In this document: piece by piece, positions 14,201 to 26,200 of the stretch | Layout of the letters: each line of letters begins with the position of its first letter | How positions within the stretch are numbered: position 1 is the stretch's first letter | Assembly: GCA_918807975.1 (NCBI GenBank) | Contig: OU964918.1 | Location: 26,644,477 to 26,708,476, forward strand | Direction: 5' to 3' | Length of the DNA: 64,000 nucleotides | DNA from: Aplidium turbinatum | Taxonomy: Eukaryota; Chordata; Ascidiacea; Aplousobranchia; Polyclinidae | Notes under the pieces: generated by a model | Databases searched by the model: none | The model's input: the letters and a program-made list of their open reading frames with translations, nothing else | Told to the model about the DNA's origin: nothing | Position numbers and translations under genes: made by a program

Positions 14201-17200
14201 ATTAACTTTGCAGGATGATACGAATGAGGTACGAACATCAGTACATATTTATGATAAAGAGTTACAAAAAAAATGAATAACCTTTTGACGTCAAATTCTA
14301 GAGGTGGGCCTAAATTTCAGAAAAATTTGGACCAAATGAAAGAATCTGCAAAGCAAAAATATTTGAAATCGGTTGTTGTAGCCTAAGTGTTCCAATTTTC
14401 TGCAATGTACTTGCCCGCAGGAAAATTGTGTCCTTTCTTGATCAAAGAACAACTCGCATAATGGTGATTGATAAACATGATAAATCGGCCACAAAATCTA
14501 ATTTTAAACGTTTTCCGAGGAGAGTCGCAAGATCAGAACAATTCCGTTCTTTACGTGAAGACCCAGGAGCAGGCAAAAGTAGCGCTTTGGTTAAAACACC
14601 TTTAACTTCTTATTCAAGCTCAGAAACTTTGTCATCCAATGAAGAACGCTGCAAAGATTTTGATTATCAACCCAGTTTTGCCTCGGAAAACCCCACAAAA
14701 AGCAAGGTTAAGTTTAGTAGTATTTGCTGAATCATGCGATCGTACTGGTATTTCAGATAGGTCTGCAGCATTTATTGCTTCATTATTTCTACAAGATGCG
14801 GGAGTTGTAACGGATAGCAAATCTCAATCAGTCATAGATAAAAGCCAAGTGAGAAGAGCAAGAAAAAAAATGAGGTTTACAACTCAAATGGAAAGTAGGC
14901 CTATCATGCGCATAAATTTGCAAAGCATATATTTTGATGGCCGACAAGATTAAACCATCAAACACAATGAAATTGCTGGGCGACTTCGAAACATTTTGCA
15001 GTTGAAGAACACATTACTTTACTTGAGGAGCCAAGTTATCATTTCATTGGTCATTTTACTGCAGCCAACTGATCTAATGTGTCAATAGCTACCGGGATTC
15101 TTGAATGTCTTGGATCCAATAAAGTTAGCTACGATAATGTAATGGCAATTGGATGCGATGGAACTGCAATAAACACAGGTCAAAAAGGCGTCGTGATAAA
15201 GCTCCTGGAAGATCATTTCCAAAAGCCACTTCAATGGTTAATATGCCTACTCCATAGTAATGAATTGCCTCTTAGGCATCTTGTGAAAGATATGGCAATA
15301 CTAGCAGACCTGATAGCTTCACTGGGCTCATTATAATGCAGCTAGCCACTGTCACACAACTAGATGTTGTAAAATATAAAGTAGTTCCGGCACCAGAGAT
15401 TGAAATTCATGAAAATGACCTCAGCACTGACCAAAAATATCTTCTACACATGCACAAAGCAGTGAAAAGTGGAGATGTATCAATTCATTTCGCGTATAGG
15501 AGTCCAGGTATGATGAACCACTCAAGATGGATGAACACAGCCAATAGAATTCTACGTTTATATGTTGCATCTAATGCGTCAGCTGTATTGGTGGAACGTG
15601 TGGACCATATTATGAATGTTTATATTCCAGTATGGTTTGCCAATATAAATGAAAGCAATTTCACTAATGGCCAAAAACATTTCTTTGAAATTCTACACTC
15701 TGCTCAGAAGCTATCGAATAAAGCTCGCAATATCCTCAACAAAGTAATATAGAGGAATGCGTTTTACGCCCATCCTGAAAACATTTTGATTGCAATCATA
15801 TGTTATACCAAAGAGTATGAAAGGGAACTAGGATGGAGAAGAATTTTCAATTCAAGAATATTATCATCTCACAGCACTTGTCAGCAAAAATTTACACTGT
15901 CAATATTGCAGTTCCAGTCTTCGAAATTAGCACATTTTTACTTCGGCAAAAACGTTGCCGAGGCCAAACGGCAAAAGTTGAAATTGCATCGGCAATTGCT
16001 GTGAACGTTTATTACGAAAAAAATTGTAGGCTACCACAACATGTAAAACGAGAAGCGAAACATATAATAGAGTAGTCTATCAAGACCGCAGCGGCATTGT
16101 TTGATTTGTTGTGATGTAATAATACCAAAAGTAGCGAGCAAAGCGATACCCACGCTGTTACGATAACTCACGGGGGGGGGAAGTATGCTAATTTTGGGTT
16201 GATTCAATGTTCGAGTCAGCACAAATCGATTTAATTTTCCCGACCGGTTGTATTGCGTAACAACAATGCCCAATAAGAAATGACGGCGACGACGTCATTT
16301 CTTAAGACGCTTGAAGCTTATGCTTGAAGACGCAAAACTGCCCGTTCATGAACGCGCGATGACATATGATCGGAAGCATTACTTTTCTTTACTGCCGAAG
16401 TACCATTTATCCAAATTTGTACTACTTTTTTAACTGGGCCCCGTAGCTTTTCTAATTCCGATTTGTTTCCATCATAAAATTCTTTACAAATTTTACAAAA
16501 TACTACACTAACTTTTCCTTCTGTCCCCTCTGTTTCATAACCTATAGCAGGTAAATTCCACTTTTTAACTGTATCTTCCTTTACCATGATTTATATTGGC
16601 AATGACGCTGGTAAAGAACAAGCTTTTGATGAAAGAATAACTGATTGCGTAACAATTAAGCCAGTATTCATAAGGTTGCAAACTTTTTTTATAGTTCTCA
16701 TACGCAATACGCATTGTCAGCGCATAAAATTGCACATGTTGTTACGCAACCAGACATCTATCACAAACCGCAATTAACAAAGCTCACTCTAAAGCAGTGG
16801 TTTCCAACCTTTTTGTTGTCACGGACCCCTTTAGACAAACTATTAATTCTGCGGACCCCTACCTAAATTTTGCCTGAAACTCAATTAACATACTATTGAC
16901 TATTGTAATACAAATAATTATGCTACTCAACTACTGTATACTGTGTCATATTGCATTGCCGCTAAGACTCCTGCGGCAAATATCAGGTTAAACAGTTGCT
17001 TAAATAAGAAAATTAAAGGATTATTTAAGAAATGTCAGCAGTAGGCCTATTTGAATATTAAGGTGACCCAAAGTGCCATGCCGAAACTTTTTCAACGTAA
17101 GCAAATTTAATGAGATGGTTGTTGTTGCCTTTCCTGAACTAAACGACTGAACTGCGATTGAGTTTTTGACAATGCAACACGCATGTCATCTTCAACGTCC

Positions 17201-20200
17201 ACTGTCCAGGCGATTTCTATGTTGTTTTTATTGTAACAAGAGCTGAGAGTCCTGCCTCACAAAGGTTAAATAGTTATGAATGGTAACAAAACAATAATCG
17301 CTTGCTTTGCTACGAATGGGTAGGTTTGCAGTTGTGAGCACCAAAATTCTTCCACAGTTTTTGAATGAAACTCAATGCGTAATAACTGTTTTGATCTCAA
17401 GTCAAATCAATTAGGTCATCTTTACTGAGATCGTCATCGCTAATGTTGTTCAGGTCAAAAAGAAAAGGATTTCCAATCTATGTTTCAATTTCGTTCGGCA
17501 GGTGTTCTAAATTAAAATAACGTTGAAATGAGATTTGCAGGGTTTCAAGTGTGCGCAAAATTTTTCTCTTATAGAGATCAAAAGAGTAGCCTACATTCTC
17601 CTCGAGTTTCATCCATCACGATAAGATCTTTTAACATTGGAAAGTTAGTGTAATTACCTGCTTCCAATCTGCGTTTCCAAACCGGCAACTTGGCTAAAAA
17701 CGCTTTCAGTTTTTCAGCTGCATCAATTATTGTCACACCTGGTCCTTGAATGCCACGATTAACATTATTAATATGACCGAAAATATCGGCTAAGTAGGCC
17801 ATGCCGTATAGAAAACTTTTACTTTCGAACAGTTTTAAAAGGGGACTTCCTTTTGCTTTCAAAAGAGTTGATATATTCCTCATTTTTTAGCTGTTGCAGT
17901 CGTTTTAAAACTTCTCTAGATAACCAACGTACCGATACAAAAGTACTCCGTAATCTGACCCTACTTTTTGACAGAGTGCTTTAAAAGTAAGGTGGTTTAC
18001 AGGTCTGCTTTTGATGAAATTAACGACTTCACGCAATTTGTCAGAATTTCTTTGAGACTTGCTAGTAAAGTTTTTGCTGCTAAGGCGTACTTGTGCAAGA
18101 AGCAATGGGTAACAACCACGCGAGGAGCTTTGTTTTTTACTAAAGCAGCAAATCCGGATTTGTTCCCGAGCATAGCTGGTGCTTCATCCGTGCATATAGA
18201 ACAAAGTTTTTTTTTTCTCCAAAATTCATCAAGGTAATCACGGACCCCCAAATGCTTTCTCACGGACCCCCAAGGGGTCCGCGAACCCCAGGTTGGGAAC
18301 CACTGCTCTAAAGGTTAACGCGTTAACCTATTACTTACATGTATTCGACGTCTGTTGATGTTGTGTGGTTCGTTGTGAAAGCGGTGCGATTGTTTCTGAT
18401 ACAGCTGGACGAGATAACGGAAGGCGAAGCGCGATAAGGAGTAAATGCTTACAATAATTTGACGTCTACTGGCGTTGAATCAATGCAAATAGGGGGATAT
18501 TTCTATAAAAGATTCAATTCTCCCAGCTACATCAAGCAATAGTAAGATTGAATCAACCTCCTAGTCTGGTGTGGTCTAAGAAAATTAGGGTTATTTTTGT
18601 AATCTTGTGGTCCTTACAAGCGCTCGTGCGGCCTCGGCATTTTATTGCCGAGGCTAATGTGCCATTCATGCACCTGCCTCGGCAATTGCCGAGGCTAATT
18701 TCGAAGACTGAGTTCAGTTCCGAACGTTACTTTGAGATGATAGACTGGCAAAATATTCCAGTTACGGAACCTCCAGTGATGCGTGGTGTTGACAGCAATG
18801 TGATAAAAGAGCACATCAAAAGAAAGATGCTCATCACATGTGGTGGACAGCATTGAAAGACTACAATCAAGGAAAAAAAATTCCTAGGTTCCAGTCGAAA
18901 CAAGATTTTATGATTCTTTAGACTTAAGCCAGAACTAAGATTCAACAATCATCTGGTGAACTAGTTACAAGCCCTTGTTGTTTGTTGTACTTTTGACACA
19001 ATTTCGTTTTTGTTTTTTTGTTTTTTTTTGTTAAAACAAGTTCAGTTTTATCGTTACATTGCTGTCAAACAAAGTTTATTCCTGTATGTGGTTCTTGTAG
19101 TAGCCTATCAAGTGAACGTTTAATGGTTTGTAAATGATAAATTTGTGTAAACAAAATCATGATAACAATTCACGTGGAACTGTACAGTACATTCCATTTA
19201 CAGAACCTGCAGATCATATTGCTTTTATTCTGAAGTAAATTATAAGTTGCGTTTTATAGCTGCAACTGATCAAACGTAGGTACTATTGCTTTTAATTTAT
19301 GCAAGACTACGTCTTATAGTTTGTCAGTTCGTATCATCCTGCAAAGTTAGTGGACAGAACATAAATAAGCGTACAGCGTTAACACCATATCGCCCTTTTG
19401 CGACAAGTTTGTTTATTGAGCAATGACAAAACAGCATTTCAAATTGGTGAAAATTCAGCATTTTGGTCGTCGATGCGAGGGCAGTAAACCTTAAGCTGCG
19501 ACTATGCCTTTACATAGGAAAGTTCTGGGTACATCTCACTTACAATTTATAACTAGCCAGTAGAAAAATTATAAAAAAAATTATGTTCAAACGAAAAGTG
19601 AAATTTCTCCTTTTTTTTCAAAAAATTGAAAGTTTGACCCCTTTGCGGGAGCAGAAGATGCACCCCCAAACTGATAAAATTTTGCACACGTAATTTTTTC
19701 ATGCATGTGCCACTTTTTATGACTAGCCATTTTTGAATTTCGAAAAAAAAGTCAAAAATGGCCCACCCTAATATACATGTTCTATCCCTTGTCCTGATAT
19801 TTCTCTTGCAACCCTCTCAAAATGAAAATAGCATTTGTCGTTCCCAGGTATAAAGCCACACTGCATGTCGTCCAGCTTCACTAAAGATCTTATTTTCCAA
19901 GACCCTTTCCACTACCTTCATTGCATGCTCCAACAGTTTTATTCCCCTATATGACCCACAATCGATTACACCACCCTTATCCTTGAAGATGGGTATCACC
20001 ATGCTCGTCTTCCATGCATTTGGCATTCCTTTTCCATCCACTACACGTTGGCTGATTTCCTGCATTGCTTTTAATCCTGTCTTTCACTTGCGTGTATCAT
20101 TTCCACAGTGACTTCAGAAGTCCAGGAGCCTTCCCCGATTTTATTTTTTTTATTGCTTGAGTCACCTCCTCTCGAGTTATTCTCATTATTGGACCTGCTA

Positions 20201-23200
20201 CCACGTCGGTTTCCACATTTTGATCCCTATCGTTTTCTTCGTTCATTATCACCTCTGTATGTTCTTTCTCACTGAAACCAAGTCTTCCATTTCTTCCTTT
20301 AGTACATCGACCACCATCCACATCTTTCCCATCCTTCTTCAAAACCTTTATAAACTTGTATACTACTTCGTTCGGACCGTTTTTTAATTAGGTCAATCCC
20401 TGCTCAGCTTTTTTCTTTTCTGATCTATTTCTGCACCAGTCCTTGTATGCGTATGTTCAATTCCAGAGTTTTCAGGGAAGTTTAATATTTTGTTCAATCT
20501 TATGTTTCAGTTGTGGTTACCGGTTAATTGTTTTTCAGATATTTTGCCAAAGCAGTTTACCACAACACTGTACTTCACCCCAAATGAGATGAAGTACCTT
20601 AAAGGTTCATCAGTATTAAGTGAGTTTCCGACAGAAATCACCTGTGCTATATACGCATTTAATTTTTTTTATTTACCCTACTATTTAAATTCATCCGACC
20701 GAGCTAAGATCAATTACTCAACAACGTTTGAAACTTCGGTCATAGACTTTCACCTCTCTACCAAGCAGCCGACCACTGTTATAGTGACAAAAGCAGCCAA
20801 TCCGTTTGAACGTCGAATTAATTGCGGAGGAAACAGGCTTGTTTTCTTTTTATAAATGGCATTAGCGAAGACCTGATTTGAGTGCTTTTAGTTTTTAACT
20901 GCGTCCTTGCACAGTAGCTCATGGCATTTTCTACGAAGCAAGATTGCGTTATTAACTGTGGCCTTCGTTGTGTTTCAGGTAGCGCTCTAAACCAGTACAG
21001 ATCGATTGTCCGGCAGTTTGCTCTGTTATATCAAGTAAGATTGATTTGGGATTTTAAATCACTTTTCTAAGGCAAGTGAAGCTTTTGACTGAGACAACTG
21101 TCGATACAACAGTTGGCTTGGACCGGCGATAACGGTAGTACCCATACCGGCCTTGATCAAAACCACTCAACTAATTTTTCTTTAGTTTACTGTCTGTACT
21201 TCACTACTTCACGAGTCACATGTTGATTGACCAATCCAGACGTTCGCATCCGAGAGGTTTTCTCAATGCCGCACTCAACACGCTCAGCCCAGGCAGCAGG
21301 TTTATATTCTGGGTCCAATTATGTTTTTTTTTTAATAATTGCTCAAGTTTTCCCAGCTTTCATAGTCGATCATTTATCCTAACGTAACCTTTTGGCCTAT
21401 GTATTACGCAAATTCTGTTTGCTCATTTCACTTCTAGAATATTCGATATTTTTAGAAACTCTTCTGAGTTAGTTCTGGATGATTCTGGTCAATTCAAACA
21501 AATATAAGTGGCCGCGTATGTTTTCTAATGTTTTTTAGAAAGTTATTCTTTAAGTCGTTGCAGTTGACAATAGTTTTGGAAACCGTGAAAACATTATGAA
21601 GCAAAATCGTGAAGTATGTTTGACGTGATGAATTAATTATCTAGTATTGAAAGTGCTAAACCATCCGTCAGTGGTTGAATGATTTCGGAGCATGAAAGTA
21701 GAAGGGCTTTAGTTATTAGAGAGGGGTTAGATGGTGGAGGTGGATTAGATGCCATGCTTATTTTTTTTTTTACCAACTGTACACTAAACCTGAAGTGACA
21801 AGCGAAAAATATAAAAACAATATATTTTTAAAATACTTTGGAAGCTTTCATGAGCAATCATGATGCTTACAAGAATGTTACAATGTCTGAACAATTATCA
21901 CCAATTCTCATTTTTGATAGCAAATAAGCAAGTGCTTCCCGATTTTGAAAAAAATGATTTTAATGCAACATCTGACAGCACTAGAATTATATAAGAATTT
22001 ATTTGATATTTTCATGAAATCAGTGACCGCGAGTTTGATTTAATTGGAAATCTGTTCGTATTGTCAATTGAAAAAGTTTCGTATAGTTTTCATGATACAT
22101 TTTTTAAACTCAATCCGATTTTTGGTCAAGAGATTTATTTAATGAAAAATCGACCATCAGTATGGCCATTAATCTGTGCTTTGTAATGCGGCAGAGAGAG
22201 TTATCCGAGGTATCCATCCGTTTGTCTTCACATCTTTATGCAAATCTGGTTTCTTAACTCTCTTGTAAGTGAAGAAACAACAAAGATTATACTACTTTGT
22301 GTGCTTCCTATGAATTATTGTCAAGGAAAAAACAATTTATGTTTCCCACTGCTCTGTTAAGTTCGAATAGTTTAGTGTTTTGAATATATTCATTTCATTA
22401 AAAGGTTATTCAGCAAAGTTAATTATTAATAATTAAGTACTTTTATAGAGACTAAAAAGCTTATCAATTGTAAAGAGAGTAGGTTCTCTTCTTAATGTAC
22501 TGATGTAAAAATACTTTTTGCAAGTTAAATTTCTAAAGGGAATTTTAGCTTCGTATAGCAGTTAAAGTGATTCATAAAATATAAACGCTGAGAACCACCC
22601 GACTAGTCTAAATGGTGGTTTATATCACTCAGAAAAACGTTTATTGTATACAATAGAACCGTTAAAAATGAACAGCTGTATTTCATAGAAATAACATTTT
22701 TCTAGTTACTGTCAAAAACTGGGGGAAATCAAGCCAAGGACGTGGAGGAGATCGAGATTGGTGCTAGAGAAGCGTTCTCGTATGACGCTTACCGATGGTG
22801 CGTGTCCGCTGTGTCCACCCGCCAGAATATGATACCACGTTGTGAGTGATTTCTTGCCTGGCTGCCTTTTAAATATTTGTTAATTATGTTAATATTAGAC
22901 AGACTTATGGAGTTTTCTTTTATTGGTAAATCAGAAGTAAAAATATAGGCTTGTCACCACCACTCAATATCTTTAAAAAGAAATGTTCGAGTTCATTCAA
23001 CATCATTAGATTACTCCTGGCAAGGAGACAATTTTCATGCACTTGCAAATTATCTGCTTGTCTAAAGTTCACGCCAATGGCGTCGTACACACTCTTACAG
23101 TTCTTTCAAACTGTGATTGTTTTTTACTTTGTCATCAGCAAAGAAGAACCGATCTGGTTCGATGGTTTATAATGAAGAACAGTCAACTCTTGCTTTGATA

Positions 23201-26200
23201 CCATTGTGGGATATGTTCAACCACGCGGTGGGGCCGGTAAGTTATCATGTTCATCACCGTTCAACAAAAGCTGGTAAATCACGCTATTTCCTTATACAAC
23301 TTTTCAATTCAAACGAAGGTTTCAAAGCATCAACCTTGGTAACCAGGGTCTGTTAGAAGCATTTAATTGGTAATATATTTAGCATTTATGGTACACGATG
23401 ATCCTACAATCTTCCAGATGAGCACAACATACGATTTAGAAACGGATAAACTTGAGTGCTTAGCCATGGCCGACTTTAAAGAAGGCCAGCAAGTGACGAT
23501 ATGTTATGGCGGACGAAACAGTGCTGATCTTCTTATTCACAACGGCTTTCTCATCGCCGACAACCCATTCGACAAAGTCAAAATAAGTCTTGGTACGTTT
23601 CATCAATGGGTTGGTTAAATTTCTGTAAAACTTTAAATTTCTACAATGTCAATTTTTACTAGACTTTCAAACAACTATAGAAGTTGTCTGCACTCATCTG
23701 TCAGCGCTTGTTGAGGGACTCAATATCGTATCGTTTAATAAACGTACTGTATCAAAGTCAGAACGAAAATGTTTGCGATCTGTTGTGAAAAGTGACGTTC
23801 AAATGACGTGCATGCGTCGCTGGGTTTCCGATTTTGTGCTATCGTCAACTAAACTGCAGTATATGTGATGATATTGATTACTATTTTCAGAAACGAAGAC
23901 ATTGTTTTTTTATTTGAATTTTTTGTAATCTTGTTAGGAGTAAGTCCGAAAGACTTGCTTTATGTAAAAAAGACTCGGCTGCTCGCCAGACTGAACTGTG
24001 ACTCCAGCGGCCAGTTTGCCATTTGTTCAATCAATGGAAACTTACCAACCTCTCCTGACCTACTGGCCTTTCTGCGCGTATTCCACATGAGCAAAGGTTG
24101 GAGATACTTCATGTTTTGATGTGTTCATTACAAGGTGTTGATCGAAATTAAAACTTATTTGTAACGCGCTTGTTAATAATTTTTGCTTCTTGATCACGTA
24201 TAATTCCTGGACAGTTTCTTAACATTTGTGTTCACAGACGACCTGGATCACTGGTTGGCCAAAGAAGACAAGGATCTGTTTTCATTACGAGAGGTCTATA
24301 TTTCCACGCCTTCACAATTCAGGAATGATGCAAAGTTGTGGACGTTTCTTGAGAACAGGGTCAAGTTGCTGCTTTTGGAAAGAAAAAAGTTTTTACCCGG
24401 TGTATGTGATTAATTACCATTCATGATAATGAAATACCAACTTTTCTTTTTGTGTTATTGACCATCTTACTTCGTCCTCATCTGCCTTTGCAAGGAACTC
24501 TCAGTTTGAGGCATCAGAGAGATTTCTCTTTGTGGTTCAATCTTATATTAATATGTCAAGTATGCAGATAGTTTCATGGCAAAGTGAACACAAGTGTTTG
24601 CATAGAACAGGGGTGGGGAACCTTTTCAGTATTGCGGGCCACATAAAATGAGAAATAACACAAGCGGGCCACTAAAAATTTCGAAATTTTATTTACAGAA
24701 AAAACTGATTCGCAGCGGTAGGTGCTTCCATACAGAGACACATATTTCAAAGCATGTTCCCGCATGACTGGAAAATCACCAGCATTTATGCAGCTTTGAT
24801 AAAAGTTGAGCTGTGGAATGTTTTGGTACATCGCTTTCAACGTACCGTCATTCTGGAGATCTACTATTTCATGTTGGAAGTTATTAGGAACATCATTATT
24901 AAGAACATCTTATTGTTTTCAAGTTGTACTTTCCACAGATGTAGTTTAGCTTCAAATGATTTCACTTTTGCAAACAAGGAGTTCAAAAGCTGATTCGGTC
25001 CCTGCAACTTGACGTTGAGCTCGGAGAGGTGCTCGCTAATGTCAACCATAAACGCTAGGTCACACAACCATTGGCTATCAGTGAGTTCGACGACATGGTT
25101 TCCCTGATTATTCATGAACTGATCGACTTCGTTTCGTTTCATTTCTTCATCGACGGCCATTCGCAATATACCGAGAATGCAGAGCCTACTCTTTTTTGAG
25201 CTGTTGTTTCAATATGATGATGATTATGTGCCTGATCTGATACAGACGTTGGCGATCATGGTCTTCCAAACTTCTCTGTCATTTGCCATTCGTATAAAAT
25301 CGTTCGTTTTAACTGTTGTGTTTGTGGCCCATTGATTCAAGCTGTTTAAATAAGTTAATCTTTGTCGACCTCTGCTTCTTTTTCCCTGTATCATCCCCAA
25401 TAGAGCTAATTTTTCCAAATCTCCATGTCTGTGAATATGACCTACAAATTGCATCTGACGCCTTCTAACTGTTGTTATTAATCTCCTTTCTGCATTTGCC
25501 AATTTCATAACTTCGTCATTACTCTTCTTTTCAGTCCAAGATATCCTCAAAATCCTTCTGTTTCAATATATTTTGGGTAAAGAAATTTTGACGCGGGCCA
25601 CATGGAACAGTCACGCGGGCCACATTCGGCCCGCGGGCCGCAGGTTCCCCACCCCTGGCATAGAACAACTACTGGGATTTAGAATTTAGTTTTATTGAGG
25701 CAAGTGATGAAATCACTTGCCTCAACTCACGTTGCGTGTGCTTGAATGATTCCAACTCATTTTGGAATCCTTGAATGAAATCAACTCATGTTGCGTGTGC
25801 TTGAATGATTCCATCACAGCTCTTTGAAATTCCATTAGTTTGTCTGAAAACATTGAAAACCAAAGCTGGTAATGAGAAGTTTTCTGAAAATAAAAAAACA
25901 AAAGTATTTTAACTTCTCATTGCCTTTTCCATTGAGGAACTCAGGCAGTAGAATGGCATTAAAACGACATGGCTCTAGCTGTCGATGAGGGCGTGGTTTA
26001 TCTGTGGTCAGTTCTATAGAATTGCAATACCGAACTTGTGGAACAGAAACATGTGTAAAAATATGCGTTTTAGCGATTAAGTTGGTATTTGTAGTATTTT
26101 TGTGCACCGAAGATTGTTTATACAACTATACAGTTTACTTCCACCTCACCGATGTTGCCGTGTGTTATTGCAGGATGTTGACGAAATGCTATCCGACAAC

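Larger units (their letters stand above)
15915..18712. mobile_element. hAT-like element nested in element C, with subterminal CGGCAA palindromes
   Basis: CAGTCTTCGAAATTAGC at 15915 is inverted at 18694-18710. The flanking 8-mers TGCAGTTC (15907-15914) and TTCAGTTC (18713-18720) agree at 7 of 8 bases. Just inside both ends are palindromes such as CTCGGCAATTGCCGAG. It interrupts the element C coding region exactly where its C-terminal motif should follow. A - strand BED-type finger fragment lies inside, as does a further hAT. Confidence 0.6.
13780..19770 (+). mobile_element. DNA transposon C: long TIRs, 8-bp duplication, orphan transposase
   Basis: Both ends start TAGGRTGGGCC. They are flanked by an exact 8-bp duplication, ATATACAT (13772-13779 and 19771-19778), in the old LINE. 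The inverted repeats run about 450 bp (13780 to about 14228, and about 19322 to 19770), far longer than usual for hAT, with mostly matching bases. The + strand carries a decayed transposase-like protein interrupted by nested elements. Like element A, it pairs a TAGG start with an 8-bp duplication. Confidence 0.88.
3565..20470 (-). mobile_element. Old LINE split by three DNA transposons
   Basis: Scattered pieces of one non-LTR retrotransposon lie on the - strand at about 20470-19779, 13771-13762, 11803-10767 and 3843-3565. Removing the three inserted elements, each with its own target duplication, restores a continuous reverse-transcriptase order: KSGKAPG, then SYRGIKLLEHAMKVVERVLE, then a YMCFVDI...KAFDRV stretch, then LSPLIFALVI, then the C-terminal GHVLRRED...GRPKK tail. 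Only about 2 kb of LINE sequence remains. It is decayed, with stops and frame shifts, and looks 5' truncated near exon c. The clade resembles RTE-like LINEs, but I cannot settle this without a search. The 3' end carries a TACTACTACT-type tail. Confidence 0.8.

Noticed and set aside
24399-24400. Donor GT at 24400 for SETD3 exon i
   Set aside because: It would shift exon j out of frame into an early stop. The GTATGT two bases on keeps all phases consistent.
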